64,000 nt of DNA. Source: Capitulum mitella. Its lineage: Eukaryota; Arthropoda; Thecostraca; Pollicipedomorpha; Pollicipedidae. The translations under genes and the position numbers were made by a program. The stretch covers positions 4,970,685 to 5,034,684 of the forward strand of contig CP099848.1 in NCBI GenBank assembly GCA_030062745.1. The letters are read 5' to 3'. Below, in pieces: positions 26,301-38,800 of the stretch. Under the pieces are notes generated by a model. The model worked only from the letters and a program-made list of their open reading frames with translations, did not search any database and had not been told where the DNA came from. Positions within the stretch are counted from its first letter, which is position 1. Each line of letters begins with the position of its first letter.

Positions 26301-29300
26301 ATGATGCTCTTGGTTTGTTTTCCTCTTTGGATGTAAGTGTGAACTTCTGGAGGGCAATTTTCCATGAACTGGGGACTGTTGCGAAATACTCAGGCCTAAA
26401 GCCAAACATATCAAAAACTGAAGCATCCTGGGTTGGTGCAAAGGCACGGCACGAAGCACGATCAAATCTGAACTTAAGCTTTAACTGGACCAACAAGCTG
26501 AAAGCTTCTGAGTCATGTTTGCAAAAATAACTCGAAAACGAGACATGTAACAGTGAGAGGAAAAATATCTTTCGTCAAATCATTGCTTTTGCTAAAACTT
26601 GCGCACATCCTAGTTTCCCTGCGCAAATCATCATCCGCTTTCATGAAATGTTTAAAAGACAATGTATTTCGTTTTATATGTTGTTCGAAAATGGATAGAC
26701 TTCGGCGACTGAGAATTTGTAAATCACACACCGGTGATGGACTTACGATGGTGGATCTTGGCACACGTATTGAAGACTTCAAGGCCACTTGGGTGCGAAG
26801 ACAGTTGAAACCTAATCACGGCTGGACTTCACTATTTTCAGAAACTGTTTCGGGAGGGATGTGTTTGTGGGAGAAGACTGTTTTTTTTACTAGGACAGTT
26901 TGCTAATAATTTATTTAATTCGTTTCGGGCCAAAGTTCTGATAGCGTTCGTTAAAGTACGCGAGGGCATAGTTATGAACACATGTGACATGAGCAGGTGC
27001 GACTTATGACATCCCGATATTATTAAACACCAAACTACTTGCATTGATAACTAGAGCAGAAAAGGGTTGCAGCATGTAAGCGACATTCTTCACGGACAGG
27101 CCGGAATTAATCATTTCAACAAGAAAAAAATACACGCATACACGCACGCACGCACGCACGCACGCACGCGCGTACGCACGCGCGCACGCGTGCATGTATA
27201 TGTATATATAATATCACATGGGGATAATCCAAAGTTTTCCACGTAGATGGAAGCCACTACCACGAAAGATTGGAGCTGAATACCCTATCATTCATCCGTA
27301 AGTGAATTTTGCTTTGGGCAGAAAGAATGGAACTAAATATTTATGCAATGTGATTTTGCGAGATAGGACCATTATGTTTCAGAATTCATGAGAACAGGGA
27401 TGGGAATTTAAATATGAAGAAAGGAGCCGGTCTGAGGTATATCTTTCAATTTATAGTCGTCTGTTTTGCTGTCGTATCTTGAATTACAAAATAATCACAA
27501 GAATCATGGTTACCAACAGAATGTTGCATATGATTGGCACAAAAGATTTCGCACTTGTAACAGATGCACGGCATATACTCACATCATACAGCACAAACTA
27601 TGGGACTGCAGGGTTCTACGTTTTTTCGGAAATATCGCAAAATTCGTCAAGGGCCTAGATGTCCTGCCTGTCATAGTAGCATTTACCACGAAGGAAATGT
27701 TCCTTGGTGTTCGTAGTGAAACTGTCATCAGTCATGTTATCTGTATAGGGGAAGTGTGATTACGAAATATTTAAATCTGAACATGGAATTGCTCCTCGTT
27801 AAGCTTAACATTTATATTGGTAACGAGAAGTGCATGACACAGTCTTGGTACGAAGGCTTAGTTTGAGGAGGCATGGAGATTCATGAATCGTACGTTTCTG
27901 AATGTTTGACAAATCAAATGTGCAGTAAATATTTGTATTTGGGATGAGCCTTCGAGTGTATCACTCATCACCTATGACATATCGTGTCATGATGAATAAA
28001 GAAAGGCAACAAAAACATCACACATCGAGGCAGGAGATTTCCAAGTAACATGATCCACCAAGAGCTGAAATATCTTCTATCGATGACACAAGACGCCTTC
28101 GCGAGAAAGAATACGGCCTGTCCCGGTTTGAGAAATTAGCTTTGCGCGGTAGATTCAGTTAAGAAATTGTTTGCGCTACGCATATATAACCCAAACACTA
28201 CGGAGGACGTTAGTACTAATAAAGACGACGCTAACCCTGCAACAATGAAGTTGATAGCTCATAAGCTCTGTCTGCATTTACGTGTGACGTAAAAGCCAGC
28301 TGGAGTGTTCCTAAAAATGAACAATCGTACATATCAAAGAGACTTTTATTTATTATTATACTTATTTATTATTATATAATTAATATTATTATATATTTTT
28401 TTTATAATTATACTTATAATTATTTGCTCTCATGGCCGTATCCTTATGTTTGACATTGGGGACCAGGTGTTAGATGACCCTTTCCAAATGTGTGAAATGA
28501 TCCATTATACCTTATTTGATTTCATGACGCAGAGCAGGGTAGCAGAAGCGCAACCATGTTTCTTTCGAGACAGTCAGAGATCTTGGGAGGCCATTTTCAT
28601 TATTCAGAGTAGTGTCCCTTTTCCTTGAAAGCAAAAATGATTTCGATTAAAAAAAAAAACAATGGCTTATTCAAATCCCGGACAAAACGCATTTTGTGCG
28701 GTTTCGATGCCTTCACGTAGTTCAAAAGTCATGTGGTCCTTAAGACCATAAATGGACTGCACGTCGTTACAGCTCGTAGCTCCCTTTTTCACTTCTCTTT
28801 TTCAGATTTGTAAGTCCAGTTTACGAATGTTGTATGACACTTAGGTAAACAACGGTTTCTTAGGCCATGAAAATACGTATTCATGAGTGATTGCAGGGTT
28901 TTGTACTGCTTATTTGGAGGATGTCACCCAGGACGGGGAAGTTCATCAAGGGAGACAAATGACGTATTTCTGAAGATTAGAGAGGACGTGTCCCATCCGA
29001 CATCCCCAACACAGAACACACAAAAAGACGCAACGACGCGCATCGGTGTTTTTCGACCCTGATCGTCAATACAAACGTCTGACCCGTTTCAAAGCGGTCG
29101 CTATTGACACAACGTGAGTGCAGGCGGGAAACATGGCGGGATGGTGGCGATTCCGTTGACAGTTCTGCTCTTCGGGTCTGCTTTCACGCCGTCGATGCCC
29201 GGGCCGTAAAGCGCCGTCAGACTCCGCAGACTCCTGCAGGCCGAAACAGCGAGCGCGTCAGGGATAATTTAAGAGCCGTGTGACGACTGCCGTCTGCTGC

Positions 29301-32300
29301 AAGTTGAGCCGGTCCAGGGCATTTTAACTAATTGGAGCAGGCTGGGTTCACGCGGTATCACAGTCGCGTCTTCTCCGAAACTGTCTAAGTTGGTGCACTT
29401 CCCGGTGTTTCAAGGCGGGCCTCACGAATGTTTACCGTCGCACCACCATATCACGGGGTTTGTTTCAAGCCCGTGAAGGTTGCCGTGCGCTGCATGAATG
29501 TCGCATGGTTTTTATGGCAGCGGTTCCGAGGGCTCCACTGTCTGGAAACGGGTCGAAACTCGTTCATATACGACTCTCGTATTTGTGAATAGGCGTCTGG
29601 GCCTATTGTATTTGGGAAGTGACGCAGAGTTTATCGTCATTCGTGAGAGGAGGGAGAGGAATAAGAACGAGGTATGCCAGACAGCGCAGAATTCGGCTCT
29701 GGCGACGGCCCAAGGACATCGCGGATCGGTGGCAAGCCCAAGGGATTGCGGTCCGACCTAGTTCACCAACATCACGCTTCGTTAGTCAGCATATGAACAA
29801 AAGCCGTCAGCGTAAACAAGTATATGAGTGATGGTTTACCGTAGAAAAGTCTGTTTAGTTGCAGTTGTCGGGATATGGATACCTCAGCGTCGATGATATG
29901 AACTTTTCGAGCCTCGAAAAGCCTCGTTTCAATTGCTCATAAAACACTTGTTTTTCCCGTGGCTGCACACAACTGCTTAAGGTAAATATTGTGCATCACT
30001 GCGTGGTGCAAGTCATAAGATGTACTCTGTATCAAGGATTAGTTTCTGTGCGCTACTGAAGTATGAATCCCATCAGACAAAGTTTACACTTACGACACTG
30101 CAAATGCTCAGGATAAGCAGTCGCATCTTGGCCAGCACGATGTGTCAGCTGTTCGAGGCAGCTGATCCTAATCAGCCAAACCGTGTGGTGCCACTCTGGG
30201 GACGTCAGGGCTGCGGTCGTCCGCCTCCATCCAATTCGGCCGCGGATGGCTCGAGCTCGTCGCCAGCCGTCAACCCAGCTCGGCTGTACCGCGCCCGCCG
30301 CTCGTACGGCGCCCGTTGTCGACTCTGCCGTCCGTTCCGGCCGTTCCGCCGGAGGCCCCGGTCCCGTTCCGGCCGTTCCGCCGGCGGCGCTCCGTCCCGG
30401 TCCGGCCGCCGGGCGGGCGCCGGCTCATCGCGACCGTCCGCCGGTCGGCCGCCGCCGGCCAATCTCCTCCGGCCCGTTCAGAAACGCATAACGGGCCAGT
30501 AAAATTCATTAGCCGCCTCGTAATTTGACCGCCGGCACAATCAGGTGGATTGGTCTGGGAGGAGGCCGGGCTTTGCGGCGCGGCTGTTTGGGCGCGTTTC
30601 GAGACCACAGGGTCCGCGGCGGGTGACAGGGACCTGGCACAGTGGCGTCTTCGTACCCGAAGTGACATCGGGTGCGCAGTTGTCAGGGGCGGCAGATCCC
30701 TGATGGAGAGTCCAATGACGACTGTTCGCGATTCGAAAGTTCTGATTCGCCCCGTCGGGATTGCTGGCAGATTGCTGGCAGATTTCGTCGTGTGTGTGCG
30801 TGGCGCCGATAAGGATTTGTCTGAAGTGATCCGCTCTGCTCGCAGTTCGCTAATGGCCTGGGAGTGATTTGAGCGTGTTATGTCGCCTCGGCGTTGCGCG
30901 CAGTGAGGATAACCATGACGGATGTCTTGGCATTGGCAAGTCATCACATCGATGCCCTCTTCCTCTCAACAGCGGCATTTCGTTCAGTGTCACCGCCCGT
31001 GCGTCATCCGTCAACGCCTCCGCTCTTGTTACAGATTTCATGGGTGCGGCGCAGAGACTGGCACATCCTCTCCTCCAACCTCTTCCTCTACATTAACGAC
31101 GACCGGTTCGCCGTGTCGCACCGGGCCGGCTCGGACGAGTGGAACCTGCACATCGAGCCGGTGCGAGTCGCCGACAACGGCACCTACGAATGCCAGGTAC
31201 GTCCCGCCCGGAGCCGACGCGGCTCAGCCGGCTGCACGAGTTTGCCAGGCCGTCAAGAGCCAGCCGGAGGTCACTTGGCTCCGTTCCGGGGTCGGCCAGA
31301 TCCGTTCAGGGGTCGGCCAGCTCCGGTCCGGGGTCAGCCAGATCCGTCCAGGGGTCAGCCAGATCCGTTCAGAGGTCGGTCAGATCCGTCCAGGGGTCAG
31401 CCAGATCCGTCCAGGGGTCAACCAGATCCGTTCAGGGGTCGGCCAGCTCCGGTCTGGGGCCAGCCAGATCCGCTCAGAGGTCGGTCAGATCCGTCCAGGG
31501 GTCAGCCAGATCCGTTCAGGGGTCGACCAGCTCTGGTCCGGGGTCAGCCAGATCCGTCCAGGGGTCAGCCAGATCCGTTCAGAGGTCGGTCAGATCCATC
31601 CAGGGGTCAGCCAGATCCGTTCAGGGGTCGGCCAGCTCCGGTCCGGGGCCAGCCATCCGAGGGGACGTGCAGCGCCCGCCGGACTCCGAGCAGCGTGAGA
31701 GTGCCGCCACGCTCCGGCCTCGGCTTGAAATAGTGGCCGGCCGTGGCCGCGCCGGCCTGGAAGGCAGTCAGGGTCGAAAATAGACGGCCCGGCGTCCGGG
31801 TCTTGGCGACGCGGCGAGAATTAACTCCACGAGAGTGGAGCGCGGTGTGGAAGGAGTTTTCGAACGGCACTAGAACAGTCCTAGGGCTCAGGTAAAAGTA
31901 ACCGATTCAGGGAAAGGAAACAGCAGATATTGCTTTTGAGAATCACGAATTTAAAGGTGAGGAAGCTATCAGTTCTATTCCCGTGCCCATAACGCTAGTG
32001 CGCATTCCAATACCGGGTGGACTTATTGCCCCCCTCCTTACGGCCCCCCTCGAGATCTCGAGAACAAGCCGTTCGACTTGAACGGAACAAACAGCAATCG
32101 CTTCGCCATAACGTAAACTACATTTCTATTTAAAGAAGTTTTGAAAACCTTGTAAAGGGTGGATGCAGAGGCGGGAGAGGGAAAAATGCCAGGAAGGGGC
32201 ATGTTCGGACTTGTTATAACCCCGATGTTTATTGGCCGATTTTTGTTCAATTGGCCTGAATCGAGAGGCTAATACATAAGACTCTCTGTTCGGTTCAGAC

Positions 32301-32753
32301 GTTTACAACTTTGATAAAATTCATCGACGTTTACAGGGCTTGGAAAACTGGGAAATATTTTTGACTGAATTAACATCAAATAGTTTCCAAGCTTTTAAAC
32401 AGTCACACTGTACTTCAGAAATGCAAATCGTTTTCCACTGTTCAGAATGCTGGCAGAGGCGGCGCCAGGGTATACAAAAGAGGAAACCGCCATAGATGCA
32501 TGCTCATCAGGTCATTTTATGACCTGTGACTTATAATGGCCTCAGATGACAGTGGAGTTACATGAAATACTCTTTGGCCCATTTGACAGTATCTGAAAAC
32601 GATTCCAATTATCTTAATCGACTATAATTCTGAAACTCTTATTTATGACCCACGTGATATGCCGTACTCACGTGGACATTTTAGGTCGTAGCTCAATAAC
32701 CTGACGTGATGCGGGGCTGGAACTCGGAACACAAATGAAGAACACTGTTCTAG

Positions 32754-32804
<51 letters not shown>

Positions 32805-35800
32805 ATATATATCTCTCTCTTCCGCTTTGGCTTAGAACGTTAAGGTCAAAAATAAAGAAACCAAATTTTGGCTTTGGATTTTTCTTTGACCTCGTGAAAT
32901 GACTTTAGCTCAGCAGTAATATTTTCGTATGTTTACCGAGTTATTTATCCAAGTACCATATACTCATATGAAGTTTAAGCTTTATTTTAACACATTGTTT
33001 TTGTCAACCATTCCTCTTTTGCCTTCATCAGTGCCAAAAATGGCCTGCGGTTTCTCCGGAAAACGAGGTCTGGCTCTGCTTTTGGGAAAACTAATCATGA
33101 AAACTTGACATAATACGTAGTAAGAATAGATAGGAAAAGTAGCCATGTTTCGTGAAGATATTCAAAAAATTCAGGAAGTGGCGAGCAAAAAACCGGAGGG
33201 GAAGGGCTTCTGAAGCCCCCCCACCATACGAGAATAGGGTTAAATCATCCGGAGTTTTCAAGATGGCTCTGCATGATGTAATAATGATATTCGAAAACCC
33301 GTACAATTCGGTATTGCCCACAAGACCTTCAGCTTCTCTGTCTTGTGAATAAAAATAACTTTGCGTCCCTATATATCAAGATTAACGAATACGAATCGTA
33401 GTATCATAAACAAAAAATGTATGTTTTCTGTGGTACCTTGGCATCCAATGAACATTCTCAGCGCCTGAAGCAGGATGCGTTATCCCCGATCAAGCGTCAG
33501 GGCAGATCTGCTTTAAAAAGCCGACCACCTGCAGAATATTAAACAGGCCAATCCTCTTACCTCACTGTTACGAAGAGGCTCCGATTCGCGCAGCTCGTGC
33601 CCAAATCCACGGGCGCCTTCTCCTCCGGGAGCATGTGCAGCGTTAGTGGCCAATCGGGCGGCCGCTTTGTAAGCGCCCTGAAAAGTGGCCGTTCAGTGGT
33701 TCAGAGGCTGTCGACCGGCGTACGAGCGGCGACTATGAGCTTGCAGTGCTCGGACAGGTTCGGCGGCGGCGCTCAAAAGCGGCGGCCAATTGCTGTCACG
33801 TTTATGAAGCGCTCACGTGATGAGTGGGATGGCTGAAAGGGAGCCGGGAAATTTTCCCGTGCGGAGTTCGGCGGGGCGGCGCCACTGTGGCGGAATGTTA
33901 TGAAACTCGATGACACGAAATTACCCCGTGCGGCTCAGAGATTCCTGCAGCATGGGTGATTCATAGTATATCAACTCCTGGCAGTCAGCAGGCGCTACGT
34001 TCGTTCAGGTAAACAAGTGACTGGTCCGTACAAGTGCTGGTTCCTCTCGTGTGTTTATTGCGTTCGTACGTTATCCATGTTTTGCTCTAATGACATTGAA
34101 AAGACAGACGTTGGCCAGCAAAGCTGAGCACCTTTCCTCACCATCATACTGAAAACTCTGAGGGTTCGTATCCCTTTGTAAAAACGTTGCATTACAATCT
34201 GCGACATAATCAGATTGCATCGCTGGATGTAGACAAAAGCCCTTTCATCCTACAAAATCATTATTTTGATTATGTGACAATCTAAAAGAGGCGATGATTA
34301 GAAAGAAGAGCTTTTTGCAACAGTAAAAGTTGTAATGTGACGCCACCAGACGTGACAGCTCTGACCCTTCTCATTTTACTGTCGGTAATGGAAAAATCAA
34401 GGATTCTCGGCGCACGGTATATGCAATCGAGTCGATCTGAATATGCTGTTGGCCTGTTTTGTTCAAGATGCAAACTTTAAGTGCAAAATTTGATGGAAAA
34501 TATCACCTTATGTCCAGGATAAAAATGGCATGTAAAATTTTAGCATTGTAAAACGCTAAAGTGATCCGCCAGTGAGACACAGCCTTGTAATATTTAATCT
34601 TATTAATCGCGAACATTGTTATCAGAATTACGTGGCGTATTCATTACATTAGCATATGAAAACAGGATATAGAGTAAGCTCATCCCTGGGTGCTCTTGGG
34701 CTTCACGAGAACCAATCACCGTAATCAGCAGTTAATCGGGCTAGCGATAAAATCTCTATGAATAAAAAGCTCGTGGTATTTTATGCACGCTAGTCACATT
34801 TCCATCGTCCCAACTGACATTTCATTTTGAAGAACGATGAGTTCAAACCAGATCATATTTTAATAAACCAAGACGTTTAGAAAACGAGTGCAGATCTAAG
34901 GATATCAGGAAAGCCATTTAATCACCCAAAATTACTGTCGTGCTACAGTTAATTACTGTCACGGGAGTTTTTATTTCAAAGGTAGGAAGACTTTCATTGT
35001 CAGCAGATTGCGCCCTCCTGAAAGGCGGAACGAGTGAAAATTGCACTTCGTCAGATGCCTTGCAGATAGTGCGATGATACAGCAACTCTTCGGTAATGGC
35101 TGCATTATAAACAGAAAACAATGTAAAAGGATGTTGTACGAAATCGGACGAAACTCTATCCAGTTTCGTGCGACGCATTTTACAGCAATGAAGGTCCTTT
35201 GGGAACCTCGATTATTTTAAATAGCACTGACTGAGACACCTTTCCAGTCCCGCGACCCCGCACTTTCATTATGCAGGCTTGTTTTACAAAGCGAAATTGA
35301 TGGATAACAGTCAGGCTCCTAACTGGCGCACGACTCGAACGATTGATGGAAGCCGATCTTTTAAAAACAGCAATTTCCTCATCCTAAATGACGCATGACT
35401 AAACCACGCTGCGTGCTTTTCCAAGGCTACTCCAGTCCCGGCTCAGACGGCGCACGTAGCCTGTGGCCGGTCCGCGCAGCGCGCTGCACGCCTTACCGCT
35501 CAGCTTCACACCTAAGGCGGCTTCTTAAGCTGCATGACCGGCTCCCCTCGTGCGGCTGTGGGATAGATGGGCCATCTGTTTGCAAATCTTGGCCAGACCG
35601 CGCCTTGATTGTGTGCCGCCGGGCACCTTGAATGCATATGCCTCATCAGCTCCGGGAGGAAGGCGGGAGGGGCCGGGTGGTTGGGCACCGTCTCGCCGTC
35701 CAGGGAGTGCTGCACACATCGAACGTGATTAACCATTCAGCGCCCATCATGTGATTTATGTTTTGTAGTTGTGGATGGACATGGAACTAACTCATTCGTC

Positions 35801-38800
35801 GGCATGCTGTTGATTCAGCTTGTTTGTGGTTTTAGGCCTTTGGAACTCTGTCACAATGACAACAATGCACAGAGACTGCGAGAGATATAGAAGAACATAC
35901 GCGGAAGGCGCTAGCAGTGTGATATGTTTGATGTAACTCTCGACGAAAAATATGCTGTAATAACTCGTTGTGAGCAATTGTGACGTGTCTCACTTCGACC
36001 TAACAAGAATTTATGCTAGCAATACTAGACGACGAAGCCCGATTTCATTTGACATTACGGTCGAGTTGGAGTCGGCGGATTCCATTTCGTTTTACTTGTC
36101 CCGAAAATTGGATCACTGAGACAGTTAAATATCGAAACACTTCATGTCTTGGGCAGCATCGTCTCTCAACACGACCTCGACATTGCCACTGCACAGGTCT
36201 AATTAAAAATACACTCAGTCATGTCGTTCAATAACTTCCTTTTTATTCCATTGTTCTATAAAGAAGTACTTTACATTGTAAACGGTTCATTGCGGTTTTC
36301 TCACGTTCTGCAATTTATATTTATCATTCAAGTTATGCCGTGCACGTTACATTTATGTCTGACCCTTGACTGCATACTACAAAAGAATGAAATCGAACGT
36401 GCGTCGTTTTATGCTTAGTGAACAAGGACATCCTCTGACCGATCTAGCTGAAAAAAATAAAATGGGGCTCTAGAAATGTTTACCATAAAACAACGTTTAT
36501 GCCAATGAAAACCAGATTACCTATTTGATCTAGCAAACCGTATGTAGACATACATGCATATATATGTATCTTGATGTTGATCTTGATCTTGACAAGATAA
36601 TACATATATGGCATGTAAAGCATATGACAAATATACATTCCTATGACTATATATCATATCATACATTTTTTACGGACATACTTTTACAGACATATCGCAG
36701 ATATACAAAAATATGGCTGTTTCCTGGAACCCCGTTTTAAAAATTCTAATCATACCTGTCGAGGCTTTTGCACCCTGACCTGCATCTCAGCGTTTACTTC
36801 TTGGAGTGTTGAGAACAGAACGCTCTGCATTGAGACTGGTCGGGACAAGTCTTTGGAAAATACATGGTCAGGGAACCTGTCTATGCTAATGTTTTTAAAA
36901 CTGCTTGCACATAACGGGTTCATATGCTGAGGATCGGCGGAATTTAGGACATTCAATGTCCGCAGTAGGCATATAGCCAGGAATCGGCTCGGTGGGGGGG
37001 GGGGGGGCGCGGATCCTTTGATGGGGTCTCTACCAAAAAGTGCTGAGATGGCCTCTCATACCCTGAAAAGGGACCTTATCATTTTCAGGGGTTTCCTATA
37101 GCATACAGGGGTCCCCTAAAGCTTCAAGGGGGCCTCCTGTAGCATAAAGAGGGCCCTCTGTAGCCTCAAGAGGTCGCCTATGGGCCTCCTCTAGCAACAT
37201 GAAGGGCCCGCTATGGCCTCAGGGGTCATGTTTGAGGATCATGTGAGCTCTCATAGGGCTCAAAGGGGCCCTACCATTTTCTGGGGGTTAACCTTCCCCT
37301 TCCCCTTTCTCCCCCCCCTCCGGCTACGTTCCTCGTCAGCGGATATTTCATGCCTATAAATGCAATGCGGAATCTCCGTTAAACGGAACAGAGCCATCAT
37401 GGGCCTGGCCTAACCCGACATTCCATTGTTTTCTTCAAGGGAATTTCCTTAACCCTATTCCCGGCAGGGGGGCTGAATCCGCCCCCCTCGGGTTTTTTGC
37501 TTGCCAATTCCAGGCTTTTTAACGCAGCTTCACGAAACTTGGTCACTTTTCCTAGCTGTTCTTTCTCCGTGCCGAGACAAAATTTCAAAATTCTATTTTG
37601 CTCAGGGGCGGAGCCAGGCAACGTTTTTGGGAGGCATCTCATGCCACTTTTGACCATGTTGAGGGTAAAAGGAAAATGTCTGCCAAAAACAGAGTTTTAA
37701 AGATAGAACTTAAAACTTTATATGGATATATAGCTAAATAGTTGGGCAATGTGCAGATGTAATTTTGTTTATCTAAAATTATTTTACAAGGTCAGGTCAA
37801 GGTCAAAAGGCAAAATTTGTTTTTTCGTAATGATTTCGGCGCCGTTTTTTTCAAATGCCAAACCCGGAATATAGATGACGTAGAAGGGTGCCTTCTACTT
37901 GTTTACCAAGTTTCAGCTTGATATCAGGTCGGGTCACGGAGCTATGACCTAAAATATCAGTGCGCGTACCCTATATCGCAATAGCTATAAAACGAAATTT
38001 TTGAAATAGTCAATTCAAATGACTGAAAACGTTTACAGATAATATTAAATGCACACGAGATCATTCCAAGTGACCCCAAGGTCACTGGAGGTCATTTAAG
38101 GTCAAAGGTCACAAGTTGATCTAGGGAAACGTGTGACCATGACAGTTCCCCTTTTTCATGTCCCTGGCACCGCCTATGCTAACATTATACGAACATTGTA
38201 ATGCGATTTGTACTTCTTTAGTATAACATGACTAGCAGCAGTCAAAAAAAGGTGTTTGCGTCTTTTGTTCATTCAGTTGTTAGAAAACTAATTCTCCTAT
38301 TTTTGAAACCCTGTGAACGCCCATGAATTTTCTCAAAATTTCAAATTTGTGGACCCATGGTAAAAGCCCTATCCATAATCTCTCCACTCATACCAGTTTC
38401 ATCGAAATCACTCGATAAACAATGGAGTTATAAGAAGTCCAAAATGACCCCCCATTTTGACGTTTTTGCCTCCCTGTATCAACCAATTTCAAAATTTTAA
38501 AAATTTCTTTTCATAAAAATGCAGTTCTCGTCACGGCAAATCGATTGCCGTTTGTTGCGATGAAATCGGATGAGTAGTTCTCGAGATCTCAGGGGGGGGC
38601 CGAATCCGCCCCTCTGCCGGGAATCGACCATACCGTATAGCCCTCCGGGAATAGGGTTAAGATTGCTTTAATACCATTGGCTTTGTGTCGTTTTATGGTA
38701 TCATTTTAATCCTTGTAAAGTAATGATTCCCGATTTTCGGTAGGATCTTAAAACATTTGCTGTATCTTCATTACAGCTTTTTGCTCTATTGCCGGAGGAG

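Noticed and set aside
30894-31034. Upstream extension of the exon 3 frame to a start at 30894
   Set aside because: The strong acceptor at 31034 and the phase match with exon 2 explain exon 3. The extension is non-Ig sequence in the intron.
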